From Macrosoma leucophasiata (lineage: Eukaryota; Arthropoda; Insecta; Lepidoptera; Hedylidae): a stretch of DNA of 64,000 nt. Positions 31,066 through 40,455 of this stretch are shown here, piece after piece. The notes under the pieces are model-generated. The model made no database searches. It saw nothing but the letters and a program-made list of their open reading frames with translations, and was not told the origin of the DNA. The DNA lies in NCBI GenBank assembly GCA_036365455.1, contig JAWQUS010000002.1:310001-374000 (forward strand), read 5' to 3'. Numbering within the stretch: position 1 is the first letter of the stretch; each line of letters starts with the position of its first letter. The translations under genes and the position numbers were made by a program.

Positions 31066-31073
31066 ATATAAAA
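31066..31073 (+). promoter_or_regulatory. TATA box of the solo LTR
   Basis: 'cagatataaaaagggtcggc' (31063-31082) places a canonical TATA motif in the middle of the LTR, following a palindromic 'gctgtgcacgtacgctgcgt' stretch. It is the expected U3 promoter. Whether it still fires on plus-strand flanking DNA is unknown. Confidence 0.65.
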
Positions 31074-31531
31074 AGGGTCGGCCCGGAGTCGAAGGCCGGA
31101 TCTTACACACATCCGGAACCTCGCACCCCTGCACGTGCGCCCACCGGAGGGCAAGAAACTACCGCGCAAGCTCCTCGTCGATCAGGCGGAGGAGTGACGT
31201 GCGGCCATTCGACATACACAAATATACGGACTGACACAAGAGGAAACACAGCTGCTGCAGGACACCTGATGGTTGACCGCGCGCTGTCTTAAACTCGCAC
31301 CTCGGATTGACCTTGACCCACGCAAGTGGGTCACACACTCGAATAGTACAAAGCCAAGACTGGCAAACCAAAGGACCCAGTCGTATCCACGACTGGCGCA
31401 GATAACCCCACGCAGGGGGCTATTGCCCCGATTGAGGTTGACCGCAGCAAGAGATGCTGTGCAGAAGATAGTACACTGGATTCGAAAGCACGCAGAAGCA
31501 AGACAACAAAAAAAATAGTAAATAGTGTAAA

Positions 31532-31537
31532 AATAAA
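31532..31537 (+). terminator. polyadenylation signal of the solo LTR
   Basis: AATAAA in 'gtgtaaaaataaatagtaac', about 60 nt before the LTR end, consistent with the R/U5 position. Confidence 0.55.
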
Positions 31538-31639
31538 TAGTAACAGAAAGTTGAAGACTTAAAGCGCGTGTGTGTTATTTATACGCCCTGTCCTCAACAA
31601 TCATATTTGCGGATTTTGTCACGTATACCTCTACTCCCA

Positions 31640-31745
31640 ACTTATTTACCCGACGTTTCGAACGCTTTCCAGCTACCCAACGATAACAGCAAACAGAGAA
31701 CAGCTACCTGAAAGCGACCGTAAACCTGCGAAAACGTAAATTATA
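31640..31745. repeat. fragment of the 'cgacgtttcg' MITE family
   Basis: 'acccgacgtttcgaacgctt' followed by 'tccagctaccc' and 'cctgaaagcgaccgtaaacc'. The same words occur inside the complete MITE at 43763-44061. No terminal repeat remains. Confidence 0.5.
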
Positions 31746-31771
31746 AATTTCAGGAAGCAAGTTTATTATTT

Positions 31772-31892
31772 GCGGGTCAATTTTTTAGGTTGTAGAATTC
31801 CAAAGTCAGAGTTCGAGGACGTAAGCACCACCTAAAGGCGGGTCAATTTTTTAGGTTGTAGAGTTCCAAAGTCAGACTACAACCTAAAAAAT
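31772..31892. repeat. short direct plus inverted duplication of a SINE-1 head piece
   Basis: 'gcgggtcaattttttaggtt' plus 'gtaga(a/g)ttccaaagtcaga' occurs at 31772 and 31838. CTACAACCTAAAAAAT (31877-31892) is the exact inverse of ATTTTTTAGGTTGTAG. The first copy continues into SINE-1-like 'cgaggacgtaagcaccacct'. The arrangement can form a hairpin. Confidence 0.65.
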
Positions 31893-32627
31893 AGGCATCT
31901 GACAACCCTAACCCTTTACCATAAATATGGATACTTTACCATCATTTATTTACATATAATACCTCGTTATGAAGAATGTTTATTTTATATCACATTTTGC
32001 AGCTAGTTTTCATGTGATCCCAACTGCTTTGAAGTTGGTGACGTCTGATCTGGCTTGTGTTTGATGCTGTGAATAAAGGAGATGTTGCGAGCTCGGTTCT
32101 GGTTCACACGTCCTCAAAAAATGTGTAAATTAAAGGAGAATCCGAAAAAAATACAATTAATTTATTCAAGAATATATTTTAGAGTTACAACCACATTTAA
32201 TTCAAACGATTTTATCATTTTCAACTATGTTAAACATGGCGGCGATACAGCCGACACTTGGGATCAATCGATTTTGATAGTATTTAGAAAATATTACTTT
32301 TTTCTCCAAGTACTATATAATCAAAATACAATTTAAAAAATGAAAATGTCAAAATGACATCGCCCGCCATGTTGGTTTTGAGTGGCAATTCTAACTGCAA
32401 ATAATGTTTTGTAACAGCAAACAAAGCTAAATAAGTGAAAATATGCAGTAAAAACATTTTTATATTGATTTTGCCTGTTTAATGATATTGTGTACAATAC
32501 ATGCCGGAGGTCCATACATTTTCGCAACATCTCCTTTAATTTATTGTGTAATTTATTCTTCTGCCTCGTCGGTTTAGTTAGTAAGTAAGTAGTACAGTAC
32601 TACTAGGCCTAATAAAATCTTATTATA
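31893..32627. other. no feature seen
   Basis: AT-rich. Two copies of 'caaaatgacatcgcccgcca'-type wording were not found elsewhere. No coding frame accepted. Confidence 0.3.
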
Positions 32628-32866
32628 AAATAAATAAATAAAATACGCTTACACTCACAGCGGCTTAAGTGACAACAGCCCCACAGTAGGTATAAACCTG
32701 TGTCGTGGGTGCCGTTGTACACATACAACACATACACAAACACCCAGACCCGAAACAAATATCTGTAGGCCATACAAATATTTGTCCCGATGCGGGGATC
32801 GAACCCGGGACCCTTCGAGTCAAACGGTCATCTCACACCGCTGGACTAACCGGGTCGTCAAAATAC
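32628..32866 (-). mobile_element. SINE-3, best copy, tRNA-derived
   Basis: On minus: 'ttttgacgacccggttagtc' and 'cagcggtgtgagatgaccgt' (box A region), 'gggtcccgggttcgatcccc' (perfect box B GGTTCGATCCC), 'acaaatatttgtatggccta', 'gtctgggtgtttgtgtatgt' and the 3' end 'gcgtattttatttatttatt'. The head fits a tRNA cloverleaf region and internal pol III promoter. About 235 bp. Confidence 0.85.
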
Positions 32867-32920
32867 CACCCAACATAAAAAAAATTAAATATATATAACA
32901 ACCCAACAAGTAAGACACAC

Positions 32921-33118
32921 CGTATGGCCCCGTCAAAGATATTAAATATCTTTGGGCCCCGTAATAACTTCACAGAGACAACAACTTAGGTCTCAGGGGT
33001 GGCAACGCATCTGCATTTTGACCTCTGGTTTTTGTGTAGATGTCTATAGGCGGCAGTCATCACTTAACATTAATGTGAGCTGCATGCTCGTTTGTCACCT
33101 TCCGTACATAAAAAATAC
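32921..33118 (+). mobile_element. SINE-1B, 5'-truncated, with an inserted 21-bp palindrome
   Basis: 'gtatggccccgt' is followed by CAAAGATATTAAATATCTTTG (32934-32954, 10-bp arms around one base), then the element resumes 'ggccccgtaataact' with part of 'ggccccgt' repeated. The rest is a standard 1B ('cagagacaacaacttaggtc', 'ctcaggggtggcaacgcatc') ending in a short A tail. Confidence 0.75.
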
Positions 33119-33344
33119 TTCTCCTTTTTTGAAGTAGGCATAACTATTGGATTTTTGCATTAAAGTAACATTTAGATTTTAGGTCTCTACCTACTTCGAA
33201 GATATGTTTATTTTTCTCTGCTGCCATACCAGTCAGTCCCAACATAGTTCAACATACCCAATTACCCAGTTCACGCTTAGGAGAAGTACCTCGTATTTTC
33301 TTTTTCACTGGTGATAGTTTCAGTGTCTTTTAAAAACTGAACTC

Positions 33345-33455
33345 AAAATGCAGCTGTGTTGCTACCCCTGAGACCTAAATTGTTATCTCCATGATAATTA
33401 GGCCATACACTAAAATTTCGCCGGAACATGATGCCACTGAACACTACCACTGTGC
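33345..33455 (-). repeat. SINE-1B fragment, decayed
   Basis: 'ctcaaaatgcagctgtgttg', 'ctacccctgagacctaaatt' and 'gccactgaacactaccactg' are an inverted middle section with a deletion. Confidence 0.6.
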
Positions 33456-33563
33456 AAGGATTACAGGCGTAAAATAACGCTTTTTTAGATTAATATTTTT
33501 TTAAGAAGGTAATGATTGGCTAACAAGTTGAACTGAATTTTTCCTACAAGATTGAGCAGAGAT

Positions 33564-33861
33564 TTTGGTAGAGCTCCAGTGACGGAGCTCGCGGGCGTAG
33601 GCACCACCGCATTACCTAATTTACTTGCCGCTAAATGGTAGTGTCCAGCACTATCGTGTTCCAGTCAGGTGGTAATGTACGGCTCTGTAATTTCCGGCAC
33701 AGAGGCATAACACTTTAGGCCTCAGGAGTGTTAATCTGCATTAACCTGCAATAATCTGCATTTGACCTTGGTCTTCGTGTGGGTGTCTATAGGCTGCAGT
33801 CATCACTTAACATCAATGTGAACTGCATGCTTGTTTGCCACATCGATTACTTAAAAAAAAA
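33564..33861 (+). mobile_element. SINE-1A, nearly full length, small internal repeat
   Basis: From 'ttggtagagctccagtgacg' to 'gtttgccacatcgattactt' and nine A. Between 'cctcaggagtg' and 'gaccttggtct' the phrase 'taatctgcatt' is expanded to three imperfect copies (33732-33762). Confidence 0.85.
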
Positions 33862-34003
33862 GCATGCAACCTTTAAAAAATGCAGAATAGAATCTCGCTC
33901 TTTTGACCGTTTTAACTTAGTCTATGATTCGCTCGATACGTGTATCCTCAAAATCCAATACAAATTCAACAACATGGAAGGTTGATGCGACCGCTCGTGA
34001 CGT

Positions 34004-34048
34004 GTGCCGTCGTCGTGTCGTCGTGGCGTCGTGCCGTGTCGTGTCGTG
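34004..34048. repeat. GTCGT-rich simple repeat
   Basis: 'gtgccgtcgtcgtgtcgtcg' followed by 'tggcgtcgtgccgtgtcgtg', an imperfect 5-bp repeat. Confidence 0.7.
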
Positions 34049-34237
34049 ATCGCGGGATAACGAGCCGCCATTGTTTGAGTCCGCCATTACTAATAGCCTC
34101 AGTTTACCATGTCGCATGTCGCTATCCAAATGTTTGGACGATAATTCACCGCCGCGGACAGTTTTTTAGTGCATATATTGATGTATTTTGTAAGTGGCCG
34201 TTGACTGTGACTCCGTCCCTGTGGTCTTATCATTATA

Positions 34238-34690
34238 CTAGCTGTGCCCGCGACTTCGTCCACGTGAGAAAAAATATGATTGTTCAGTATCTACCCGGAC
34301 GAAGTCGTGGGCGCAGCTACTATAAAAGTAGCCTAAGTTACTCCTTATTACATCAGCTATCTGCCAGTGCAAGTCCCGTCAAAATCGGAGACACTCAAAT
34401 TCTACTTATTTGTATGTAGGTATGTAATATATGTATGTATGGATGTATGGAGATAAAAGTAGCCTAAGTTACTCCTTATTACATCAGCTACCTACCCGTG
34501 GAAGTCCCGTCAAAGTCGGATACACCCCAATTCTACTTATTCGTATGTAGGTATGTATGTATGTAAGGGTGTATGGAGATAAAAGTTCCGTCAAAATCGG
34601 TCCAGCCGTTCCCAAGATTAGCCCCGCCAAACAGACAGACGGACAAAAATTGTAAAAAGTGTTGTTTTGGTATATGTACCGTGTGTACAT
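34238..34690 (+). repeat. rep-D copy with fold-back start and two extra ~130-bp units
   Basis: Starts 'ctagctgtgcccgcgacttc', but 60 bp on the same start appears inverted ('cgaagtcgtgggcgcagcta'). Then 'taaaagtagcctaagttact' to 'tgtatggaga' is repeated: units begin at 34323, 34454 and 34580 (periods 131 and 126). It closes with 'cagacagacggacaaaaatt'. Confidence 0.65.
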
Positions 34691-34819
34691 ACATATGCAT
34701 TTAGTAAAAAGCGGTTATTATAATATTACAATGAGACACTCCAATTTTATTTATTTGTATACATTTGTTATGGAAGGTAATTATACAACGAAAGATCTAA
34801 ATATTCTGTGAAAATTTTA

Positions 34820-35108
34820 AGCGTCTACTTGCTGCCGTTATTATCGAGCAAAAAATATACGAAAAAAAACACGTTTATTGTATGCCCACTTGGACCCATT
34901 AACATATTCATTTTCTTATTTTTAGTAATTAATTTTGTTTTTATAGCGGTAACAGAAATACAAAATTTATGAAAATGATGTCTAGCTGCCTTACAACATT
35001 TATGAGATACAGCCTGGTGACAGACAAACGGACGGACGGACAGACAGGCAGACAGACAGATTAGTAATCCGTAGGGTCCGTTTTTACCTTTTAGGTACAA
35101 AAACCCCT
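34820..35108 (-). repeat. rep-F-like repeat fragment
   Basis: 'cttacaacatttatgagata', a GACA/GACG run (35022-35060), then 'accttttaggtacaaaaacc'. It follows the inverted layout of rep-F ends but in a different subfamily. Confidence 0.4.
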
Positions 35109-35109
35109 A

Positions 35110-35582
35110 AAACATAGAACTAAGATACAGAATAGCTTAAAAATATTCGAAATGATTCTTTAAATTGACATAACTTTTTTATATCCGAACCGATTCACAC
35201 GAAGCAAACACTAAATGTTAAGTGAAACTTACCACAAACTATTAGTGAAAACGTAGTTAGCCGTTTCTGAAATTAGGGTGCCCAAACACATAGACAAACA
35301 ATTTTTTTCCGGGATAAAAAGTACCCAGTGTTGTGCGCCAAAGGTTAAAGTTTAATCATACCAAGTTTCATTGTAATCGGACCGGTAGTTTTTATGTGAT
35401 GCTTGAACAAACAGACAGACAGAAAGACAGACAGACAAACATTTTCCTAATCACATATTTGTGTTCGGTATCGATCTAGTAACATCCCCTGGTATTTATT
35501 TTTTCAATATTTTTAATGTACAGAATTTACACTTCTACAGTTTTATTATAAGTATAGATTATATACTTAAATATATATTATA
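35110..35582. repeat. decayed dispersed repeats with GACA runs
   Basis: 'ccaagtttcattgtaatcgg' and 'acagacagacagaaagacag' at 35370-35440 are the 'coefficient' end of a rep-D-like element. 35150-35310 holds 'ccgaaccgattcacacgaag'. Borders cannot be set. Confidence 0.35.
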
Positions 35583-35760
35583 CTAGCTGTTGCCCACAGC
35601 TTCGCACGCGTGGATATCGTTTAAAAAGTGGCCTATGTTCTTTCTCAAAGTCAACTCTATCTCTGTACCAAATATCATTAAAATCGGTTCAGTCGTTTGG
35701 ACGTGAAAAGGTTACAGACAGACAGACAGAGTTACTTTCGCATTTATTATATAAGTAGGG
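35583..35760 (+). repeat. rep-D, complete short copy
   Basis: 'ctagctgttgcccacagctt', 'atcattaaaatcggttcagt', 'cgtttggacgtgaaaaggtt', GACA run and 'cgcatttattatataagtag'. It matches 42014-42210 in inverse. Confidence 0.75.
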
Positions 35761-35855
35761 ATTACACTAGCACAACATTTTTGTGCTGACAAGCGTAACT
35801 CCTCCTTTTTTGTTATCGTGTACATTGCACGGAGCTATATACCTAAAGCCAGCTA

Positions 35856-36093
35856 TAGGTCGCGCCAGGTAAAAAGAACGCTGGCGGTCAAGCTGCGCGT
35901 CATGTGTTTTTATTTCATTTTATGTTATTCTATGTAATATAGTTTTCAATCTGCCTACCAATACACGAAACCGCAAGCGAAAGCTAGATCAAAAATAAAC
36001 CAATAAGGCTAGTACTTTCGTGCGCGAGTGTACCGATGCGCGAACACATCCCTTCTACTTTCTTCCAGCGTTCTTTTTACGTGGCGCGACCTA
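35856..36093. mobile_element. MITE, TIR TAGGTCGCGCCA, TA borders
   Basis: Left 'taggtcgcgccaggtaaaaa' with 'gaacgctgg' and right 'ccagcgttctttttacgtgg' with 'cgcgaccta' are inverse to each other over about 30 bp. TA lies at 35854-35855 and 36094-36095. 238 bp, no coding. Confidence 0.8.
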
Positions 36094-36112
36094 TAATTAC
36101 CAACTAGCAGCT

Positions 36113-36176
36113 AGTTGCCCCCCCTGAGACTTAAGTTGTTAAGTCTCAGTGATAGTTGTTACGGGGCGATGTTGTA
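36113..36176 (-). repeat. SINE-1B fragment
   Basis: 'cccctgagacttaagttgtt', 'aagtctcagtgatagttgtt' and 'acggggcgatg', the inverted centre of type 1B. Confidence 0.6.
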
Positions 36177-36291
36177 AGGCTTTAGGTTGTGTAGATATTC
36201 TATTCTTTTCCTTTAGACTTATCTTGCCGTTTGTAATAGCGGGTATGGAACATTCTGTTAACGTCATCATTTATTTATGGACCTTTATTTA

Positions 36292-36590
36292 TTTATTTAT
36301 GTAATGGAAGTGACAAACAAGCATACAGTTCATATTGGTGTTAAGTGATGACTGCAGCCTTTAGACACCCACACAAAGACCAAGGTCAAAATGCAGATGC
36401 GTTACCACTGCTGAGGGCTAAGGTGTTATGCCTGTGTGCCGTAAATTACAGGGCCGTACATTACCACCCAACCGGAACACGATAGTGCTGAACACTACCA
36501 TTTAGCGGCAAGTAGGTATATTAGGTAATGCGGTGGTGCCTACGCCCTACTAGTAGAGCTCCGTCACTGGAGCTCTACCACCAGTAAATT
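36292..36590 (-). mobile_element. SINE-1A, full length
   Basis: From 'atgtaatggaagtgacaaac' through 'ttacagggccgtacattacc' and 'aggtaatgcggtggtgccta' to 'ggagctctaccaccagtaaa'. The head loop is shortened ('cgccctactagtagagctcc'). The tail sits in a TTTA repeat rather than a pure T run. Confidence 0.85.
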
Positions 36591-37002
36591 TTTAAGTTTA
36601 TATTTAAGGTTTACTCTGACATATTAATCAACGTATCAGTTGTTATTCGCTTTAATTTTACATTTGTAATTTGACCTCTCACAACAAAATTGTTGTATGG
36701 TATTATTTCCAAATGATTAATTTTTATTCAATTGAATTGAATACCTATGTGATACAAAACCTATTCGGTTATCATCAACGTGAGTACTTTGCCACTTACA
36801 CGATATATAAATGCAAGACACGCATCATCTGTTGCTGACATGAAAACTGTTATGATTTCATCACTTGTGGACCTATTTATTTCATAAAGCGACTCAACAT
36901 ACGCGCATTTACTGTTATTTGGGCAGCAATTAATTGCAACGTTTAATAATTACAGGTGTCATTTATTTTAACTTGCGGCCATTAAAGTGTAGTTAGAATA
37001 AA
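36591..37002. other. no feature seen
   Basis: AT-rich and unassigned. Confidence 0.35.
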
Positions 37003-37087
37003 TGGTGGCTTCGGTGGCTTAGTGGATGTAGGCTAATAATGATCTGACTTGAGGTCCTAGGTTCAACTACGATCCAGGCCTTGCCTG
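37003..37087 (+). repeat. tRNA-like SINE head (SINE-4 type)
   Basis: 'ggtggcttcggtggcttagt', 'ggatgtaggctaataatgat' and 'gaggtcctaggttcaactac' have box A (TGGCTTAGTGG) and box B-like (GGTTCAACTAC) at tRNA spacing. No body follows, and the (GTAGTC)n repeat comes next. Confidence 0.55.
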
Positions 37088-37111
37088 AGTCGTAGTCGTA
37101 GTCGTAGTAGT
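37087..37111. repeat. (GTCGTA)n simple repeat
   Basis: 'gagtcgtagtcgtagtcgta' plus 'gtagttg'. Confidence 0.8.
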
Positions 37112-37165
37112 TGTATTAAAAGAAAGAGTTTATTGTGGATTCAATCGCATTGATCCCGGTACCGA

Positions 37166-37230
37166 GCCATAACAAAAAACCGGTCAAGTGCGTGTCGGGC
37201 CACGTGCAGTGTAGGGTACCATATTTTATG
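37166..37230 (-). repeat. rep-F end
   Basis: 'aaaaaaccggtcaagtgcgt' and 'gtcgggccacgtgcagtgta' followed by 'gggtaccata' are the inverse of the right end at 22800-22842. Confidence 0.65.
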
Positions 37231-38088
37231 GGTTTGATAAATGTACACACACACGTACACAGCCAAAAACATAAAAATACAATATATCTATCTACACAAA
37301 GGTTATACAATTAATCTCGTGAACCACAAAAAAGAGACTTAAACATTAAAATAATAGAATCCATAATTTCTTGTATATCTAAACTAATAATCATCTACGC
37401 TTAAGACCTTTGCACTAACATAATAAACCACTAAACCATTAGATTTCTCCAATCGATTTTTGCCACTTTTTCATAATATGGCAACTGCAGTTAGCGGCGG
37501 GCGTTCATCGCACAGCACTCAATTACCGAGACGTGCCGATCAATAAAGATACTTATACATCGAGGCAAGCCGCGGGTGGGCGCCTCCAGCGAATCAGGAA
37601 ACGTATCCATCTCCACCTCTCGCAATAACCTCCACCCTGTGCGCCAATTAAGGCGCGCTAATACAAGATGATTTCATATTAACAGGCACGTCTGCACGCC
37701 GCGGCGGGCGCGCCGCGACTGACATATTTCTTCCTAAATAAGGACGCGGTGCGGGTAGATGCATATTGTGTCGCCGTACATGGTGACATCCATATTGGAT
37801 GCTCTTCATTCAGCGGGCACTTGGAAGGTTAAACGGTCATGTGAAAGCTTTATGCGTGCTGCGCTGTTTACAAAGTGGGTGTTTTCTGAAATGCTCACAC
37901 GATTATGGGTTGCGCTGGAGAAATATTTTTGTTTCCCTCGATGCATTGTAAGTTAGTGGTAACATGATATTTATTTAGTCTATGTTATGTCTGCACGTAT
38001 TTGCACATAATGTCTTCTCGTGATATTGATGATGATGGGGGGGGCATTATGTGTAAATCCTTATAGGTATTACGTCAACCCTTCTGGA
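37231..38088. other. no gene seen; GC-rich island 37485-37760
   Basis: The island ('gaggcaagccgcgggtgggc', 'cacgccgcggcgggcgcgcc') stands out from its AT-rich surroundings and matches no repeat elsewhere in the window. It could be a regulatory or conserved non-coding block, but no motif proves that. Poly-G at 38035-38044. Confidence 0.3.
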
Positions 38089-38128
38089 GCGCTACTCGCC
38101 CTTTATATATATAAAGGGCGAGTAGCGC
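38089..38128. repeat. 40-bp perfect palindrome
   Basis: GCGCTACTCGCCCTTTATAT followed immediately by its exact inverse complement, with no spacer. Its self-complement covers the full 40 bases. It can extrude as a cruciform or form a long RNA hairpin. Confidence 0.95.
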
Positions 38129-38291
38129 ATATTTGCACAGTCTAAAGAACGTATCTATTAATATGTACTTATACGTGGTATTTGATTGTTGATATCAAAG
38201 TATATAACAAGTAGGTATACCACAGTAATTGACCTAAAATTAAGTAGGTATGTCAGCAGTTTACTTATAGTTCCAATAAAACTCGATGATA

Positions 38292-38311
38292 GATATATAT
38301 ATATATATATA
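38292..38311. repeat. (TA)n microsatellite
   Basis: Ten TA units between two copies of 'aactcgatgatagatatat'-like sequence. The neighbouring 'tactcgagatgcact(c/t)gga' is itself duplicated (38325 and 38370). Confidence 0.85.
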
Positions 38312-38387
38312 TTTTTAATTGAATACTTGAGATGCACTCGGAAACTCGATGATATATTTTGAAACAAATACTCGAGATGCACTTGGA

Positions 38388-38475
38388 GGATCAGAATCAG
38401 AATTAGAAATGTATTTATTCATTTAAACACCACTTATGATAAGTCAAAAAAAAAACAAAGCGAACAACAATAGAA
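38388..38475 (-). repeat. microsatellite-tailed LINE 3' end fragment
   Basis: 'cagaatcagaattagaaatg', then 'tatttattcatttaaacacc' and 'acttatgataagtcaaaa' are a diverged inverse of the end of 52182-52545. Confidence 0.55.
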
Positions 38476-38944
38476 ATATTACGTATCTGTTTAATTTAAT
38501 ACCCGTAGGGTACAGATACTTACAAATTAGAGGAGAAAGATAATGCCATACCAATAAACCCTATACACGACAACAAAACATCTAGAATCTTCAAACGTTC
38601 TCAATAAATAAGGCTTTACAAACACGGAACCAATTCCAATTTACTGATAAAAATCTCCACTTGTTATAGTTTGAAGTGCATTTAAGAACAATCAAATAGG
38701 AAAGTTTGTTTAAGCAACTCTCGCTCCACCTTGGCTCGATGTTCACATCCGAATGCTTATCCACATTTTACTTTAACAACCGTCGTTTGTTTGTTAATAG
38801 CCCATTATCTTGTTATTAGATTAATTGTTATACATCTATTGTAACGTACAGTTAATACGTTGTTAAATCACTCAGCGGTTAGCTCATAACTGAGGTCGGG
38901 TGATTTAATTTTTAAATTTCAATTAACATACACATCGATGGCAT
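38476..38944. other. no feature seen
   Basis: AT-rich and unassigned. Confidence 0.35.
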
Positions 38945-39217
38945 TTTTTTTTGTAACTTAGGTGGCAAACAATTGTGCAGCTCGCATTAATGTTAAGTGA
39001 TGAATGCAGCTTAGGTATAACATTTACACAAAAACCAGAGATCAAAATGCGGATGTGTTACCACTGCCGATCTCCGTGCGAGTTATTAGGGAGCATACTC
39101 GTACATTGCCATCTAACCGGAACAAGATAGTGCTGAACACTCCCGTTTGCGGCAGATGGATTAAATAATGCGATAGTGCCTACGCCCTCAAGCTCCTACA
39201 CTGGAACCAGTAAAAAC
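38945..39217 (-). mobile_element. SINE-1B, near full length
   Basis: From the T run and 'gtaacttaggtggcaaacaa' through 'ccagagatcaaaatgcggat' and 'gaacactcccgtttgcggca' to 'ctacactggaaccagtaaaa'. The first 8 nt of the head stem are deleted. Confidence 0.8.
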
Positions 39218-39547
39218 CGATGAATGTGGAGATTTTGTACTCATAACTACCAGTTTGACGCGGTTTCACCCCTCGATACAGATTTAGTGGGGGGAATTCA
39301 ATTGATGAAAACATTTTTAAATTCATTTTTAAAAGCCGGCCAGTAGTAAGTATTTGTGATAATTTTACAATCTTAAATATTTTCACGTTATAACATTAGT
39401 AAATGGTATTATTAGAGTACACATAATTGTTGCTGACAACGATTAGGTACGTACTACTCTTCTTACTACCTTACTACCTTACTTCTACAAGTATATTCTT
39501 TAGCCTATGTGGCATAAAATTATGAGTATATATACCTGATATATAAA
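39218..39547. other. no feature seen
   Basis: AT-rich, with a small 'ttactacc' triplet repeat near 39463-39480. Confidence 0.35.
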
Positions 39548-39694
39548 GCGTGTTCGTGTTCCGGTCAGGTGGTAATGTATGGCCCTGTAATTTGCGGCAC
39601 AGAGACATAACTCCTTAGGCCTCAGGAGTGGAAACGCATCTGCCTTTTGACCTTGGTCTTTGTGTGGGTGTCTATAGGCTGCAGTCATCACTTA
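39548..39694 (+). repeat. SINE-1A middle fragment
   Basis: 'cgtgttccggtcaggtggta', 'cctgtaatttgcggcacaga' and 'ggtctttgtgtgggtgtcta', ending at 'gcagtcatcactta' without the tail. Confidence 0.8.
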
Positions 39695-39937
39695 CTGCTA
39701 TAGCTTGCTACCGTAAATAAAGCTACCATTTAATTACAAAGAGCTTTTGTAATCGCGTGTGCTTATGGTTAGGTTTTACCATATTCTGGGTAGCTAATTT
39801 ACGCGTCCTCGATCTGAGCTGTCAGTGAGTATTGTAGAGTCACTACAAGACAAGAAATGTTTTGGCAACCACTACCATTAAGTAAAAATCGAATTGATCG
39901 ACAAAGCCTATTCTCATTGCATTTTTAGTTTAGGAAA

Positions 39938-40172
39938 GTTGCAAACAAGTGTGCAGTTCACATTAGTGATAAGTTAATACTGCAGCCCTTAGACATGCAC
40001 ACAAATACCAAAGGTCGAAAAGTTTAAAAACTTTTAATACCTCTACCGGTATAACCGGTACACACGACACTTCACGGCAGTGCTCAACACTACCATTTGG
40101 CGGCAAATAGATTAAGTAATGCTGTGGTGCCTTCGCCCTCAAGTTGCGACTCTGGAACACTTCCACCAATTA
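39938..40172 (-). mobile_element. SINE-1B, degenerate
   Basis: 'gttgcaaacaagtgtgcagt', 'tactgcagcccttagacatg', 'gtgctcaacactaccatttg' and 'tgtggtgccttcgccctcaa', ending 'ggaacacttccaccaatta'. An AT-rich 'accggtataaccggta' occupies the centre. Confidence 0.7.
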
Positions 40173-40198
40173 TACAGCAGTCTTCAACTAACATAATT

Positions 40199-40379
40199 CC
40201 CTGTAATTTCAGGCACAGAGGCATATCACCTAATGCCTCAGGAGTGGCAGCGCATCTGCATTTTGACCTCTGGTCATTGTGTGGGTGTCTAAAGGCTGCA
40301 GTCATCACTTAACATCAATGTGAACTGCATGCTTGTTTGCCACTTTTATTACATAAAAAAAAAAAAAAAAAAAAAAAAA
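40199..40379 (+). mobile_element. SINE-1A, 3' half, young copy
   Basis: Nearly identical to 14008-14176: the same rare variants 'ttcaggcacagaggcatatc', 'acctaatgcctcaggagtgg', 'cagcgcatctgcattttgac' and 'ctctggtcattgtgtgggtg'. It ends in an A tail of about 25. 5'-truncated at insertion. Confidence 0.9.
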
Positions 40380-40455
40380 TCATCATATTTATAATAATTT
40401 TGTTTTTCGCAATAACACACGCGAGCGAACCCTAGAAAATAAGTAAGAAAAATCT

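Larger units (their letters stand above)
30581..31599. mobile_element. solo LTR of an LTR retrotransposon, with perfect 5-bp target duplication
   Basis: It begins TGTTACGGACAAC and ends GTCCTCAACA, so it has TG..CA termini with a short TGTT..AACA inversion. ATCAT at 30576-30580 is repeated at 31600-31604, the 5-bp host duplication left by many LTR integrases. Inside are a TATA box (31066-31073) after a GC-rich stretch, a clear AATAAA (31532-31537), and a T/G-rich end 'gcgcgtgtgtgttatttata'. In the plus reading this order fits U3-R-U5 with a short U5. No gag, pol or primer-binding site adjoins it, so it is a solo LTR left by recombination between two LTRs. The superfamily (Ty3/gypsy, BEL/Pao or Ty1/copia) cannot be told. 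The overlapping open frames at 30883-31518 are just its GC-rich bases. Confidence 0.85.

Noticed and set aside
30883..31518. Overlapping open frames on both strands rich in R, P, S and T
   Set aside because: They lie inside the solo LTR. GC-rich DNA gives long frames by chance in several phases, and no domain is visible.
34004..34048. Regulatory GTCGT cluster
   Set aside because: Simple-sequence slippage explains it, with no known site pattern.
33940..34419. 159-codon plus-strand frame
   Set aside because: It crosses the GTCGT repeat and the start of a rep-D repeat. Composition-driven, with no domain.
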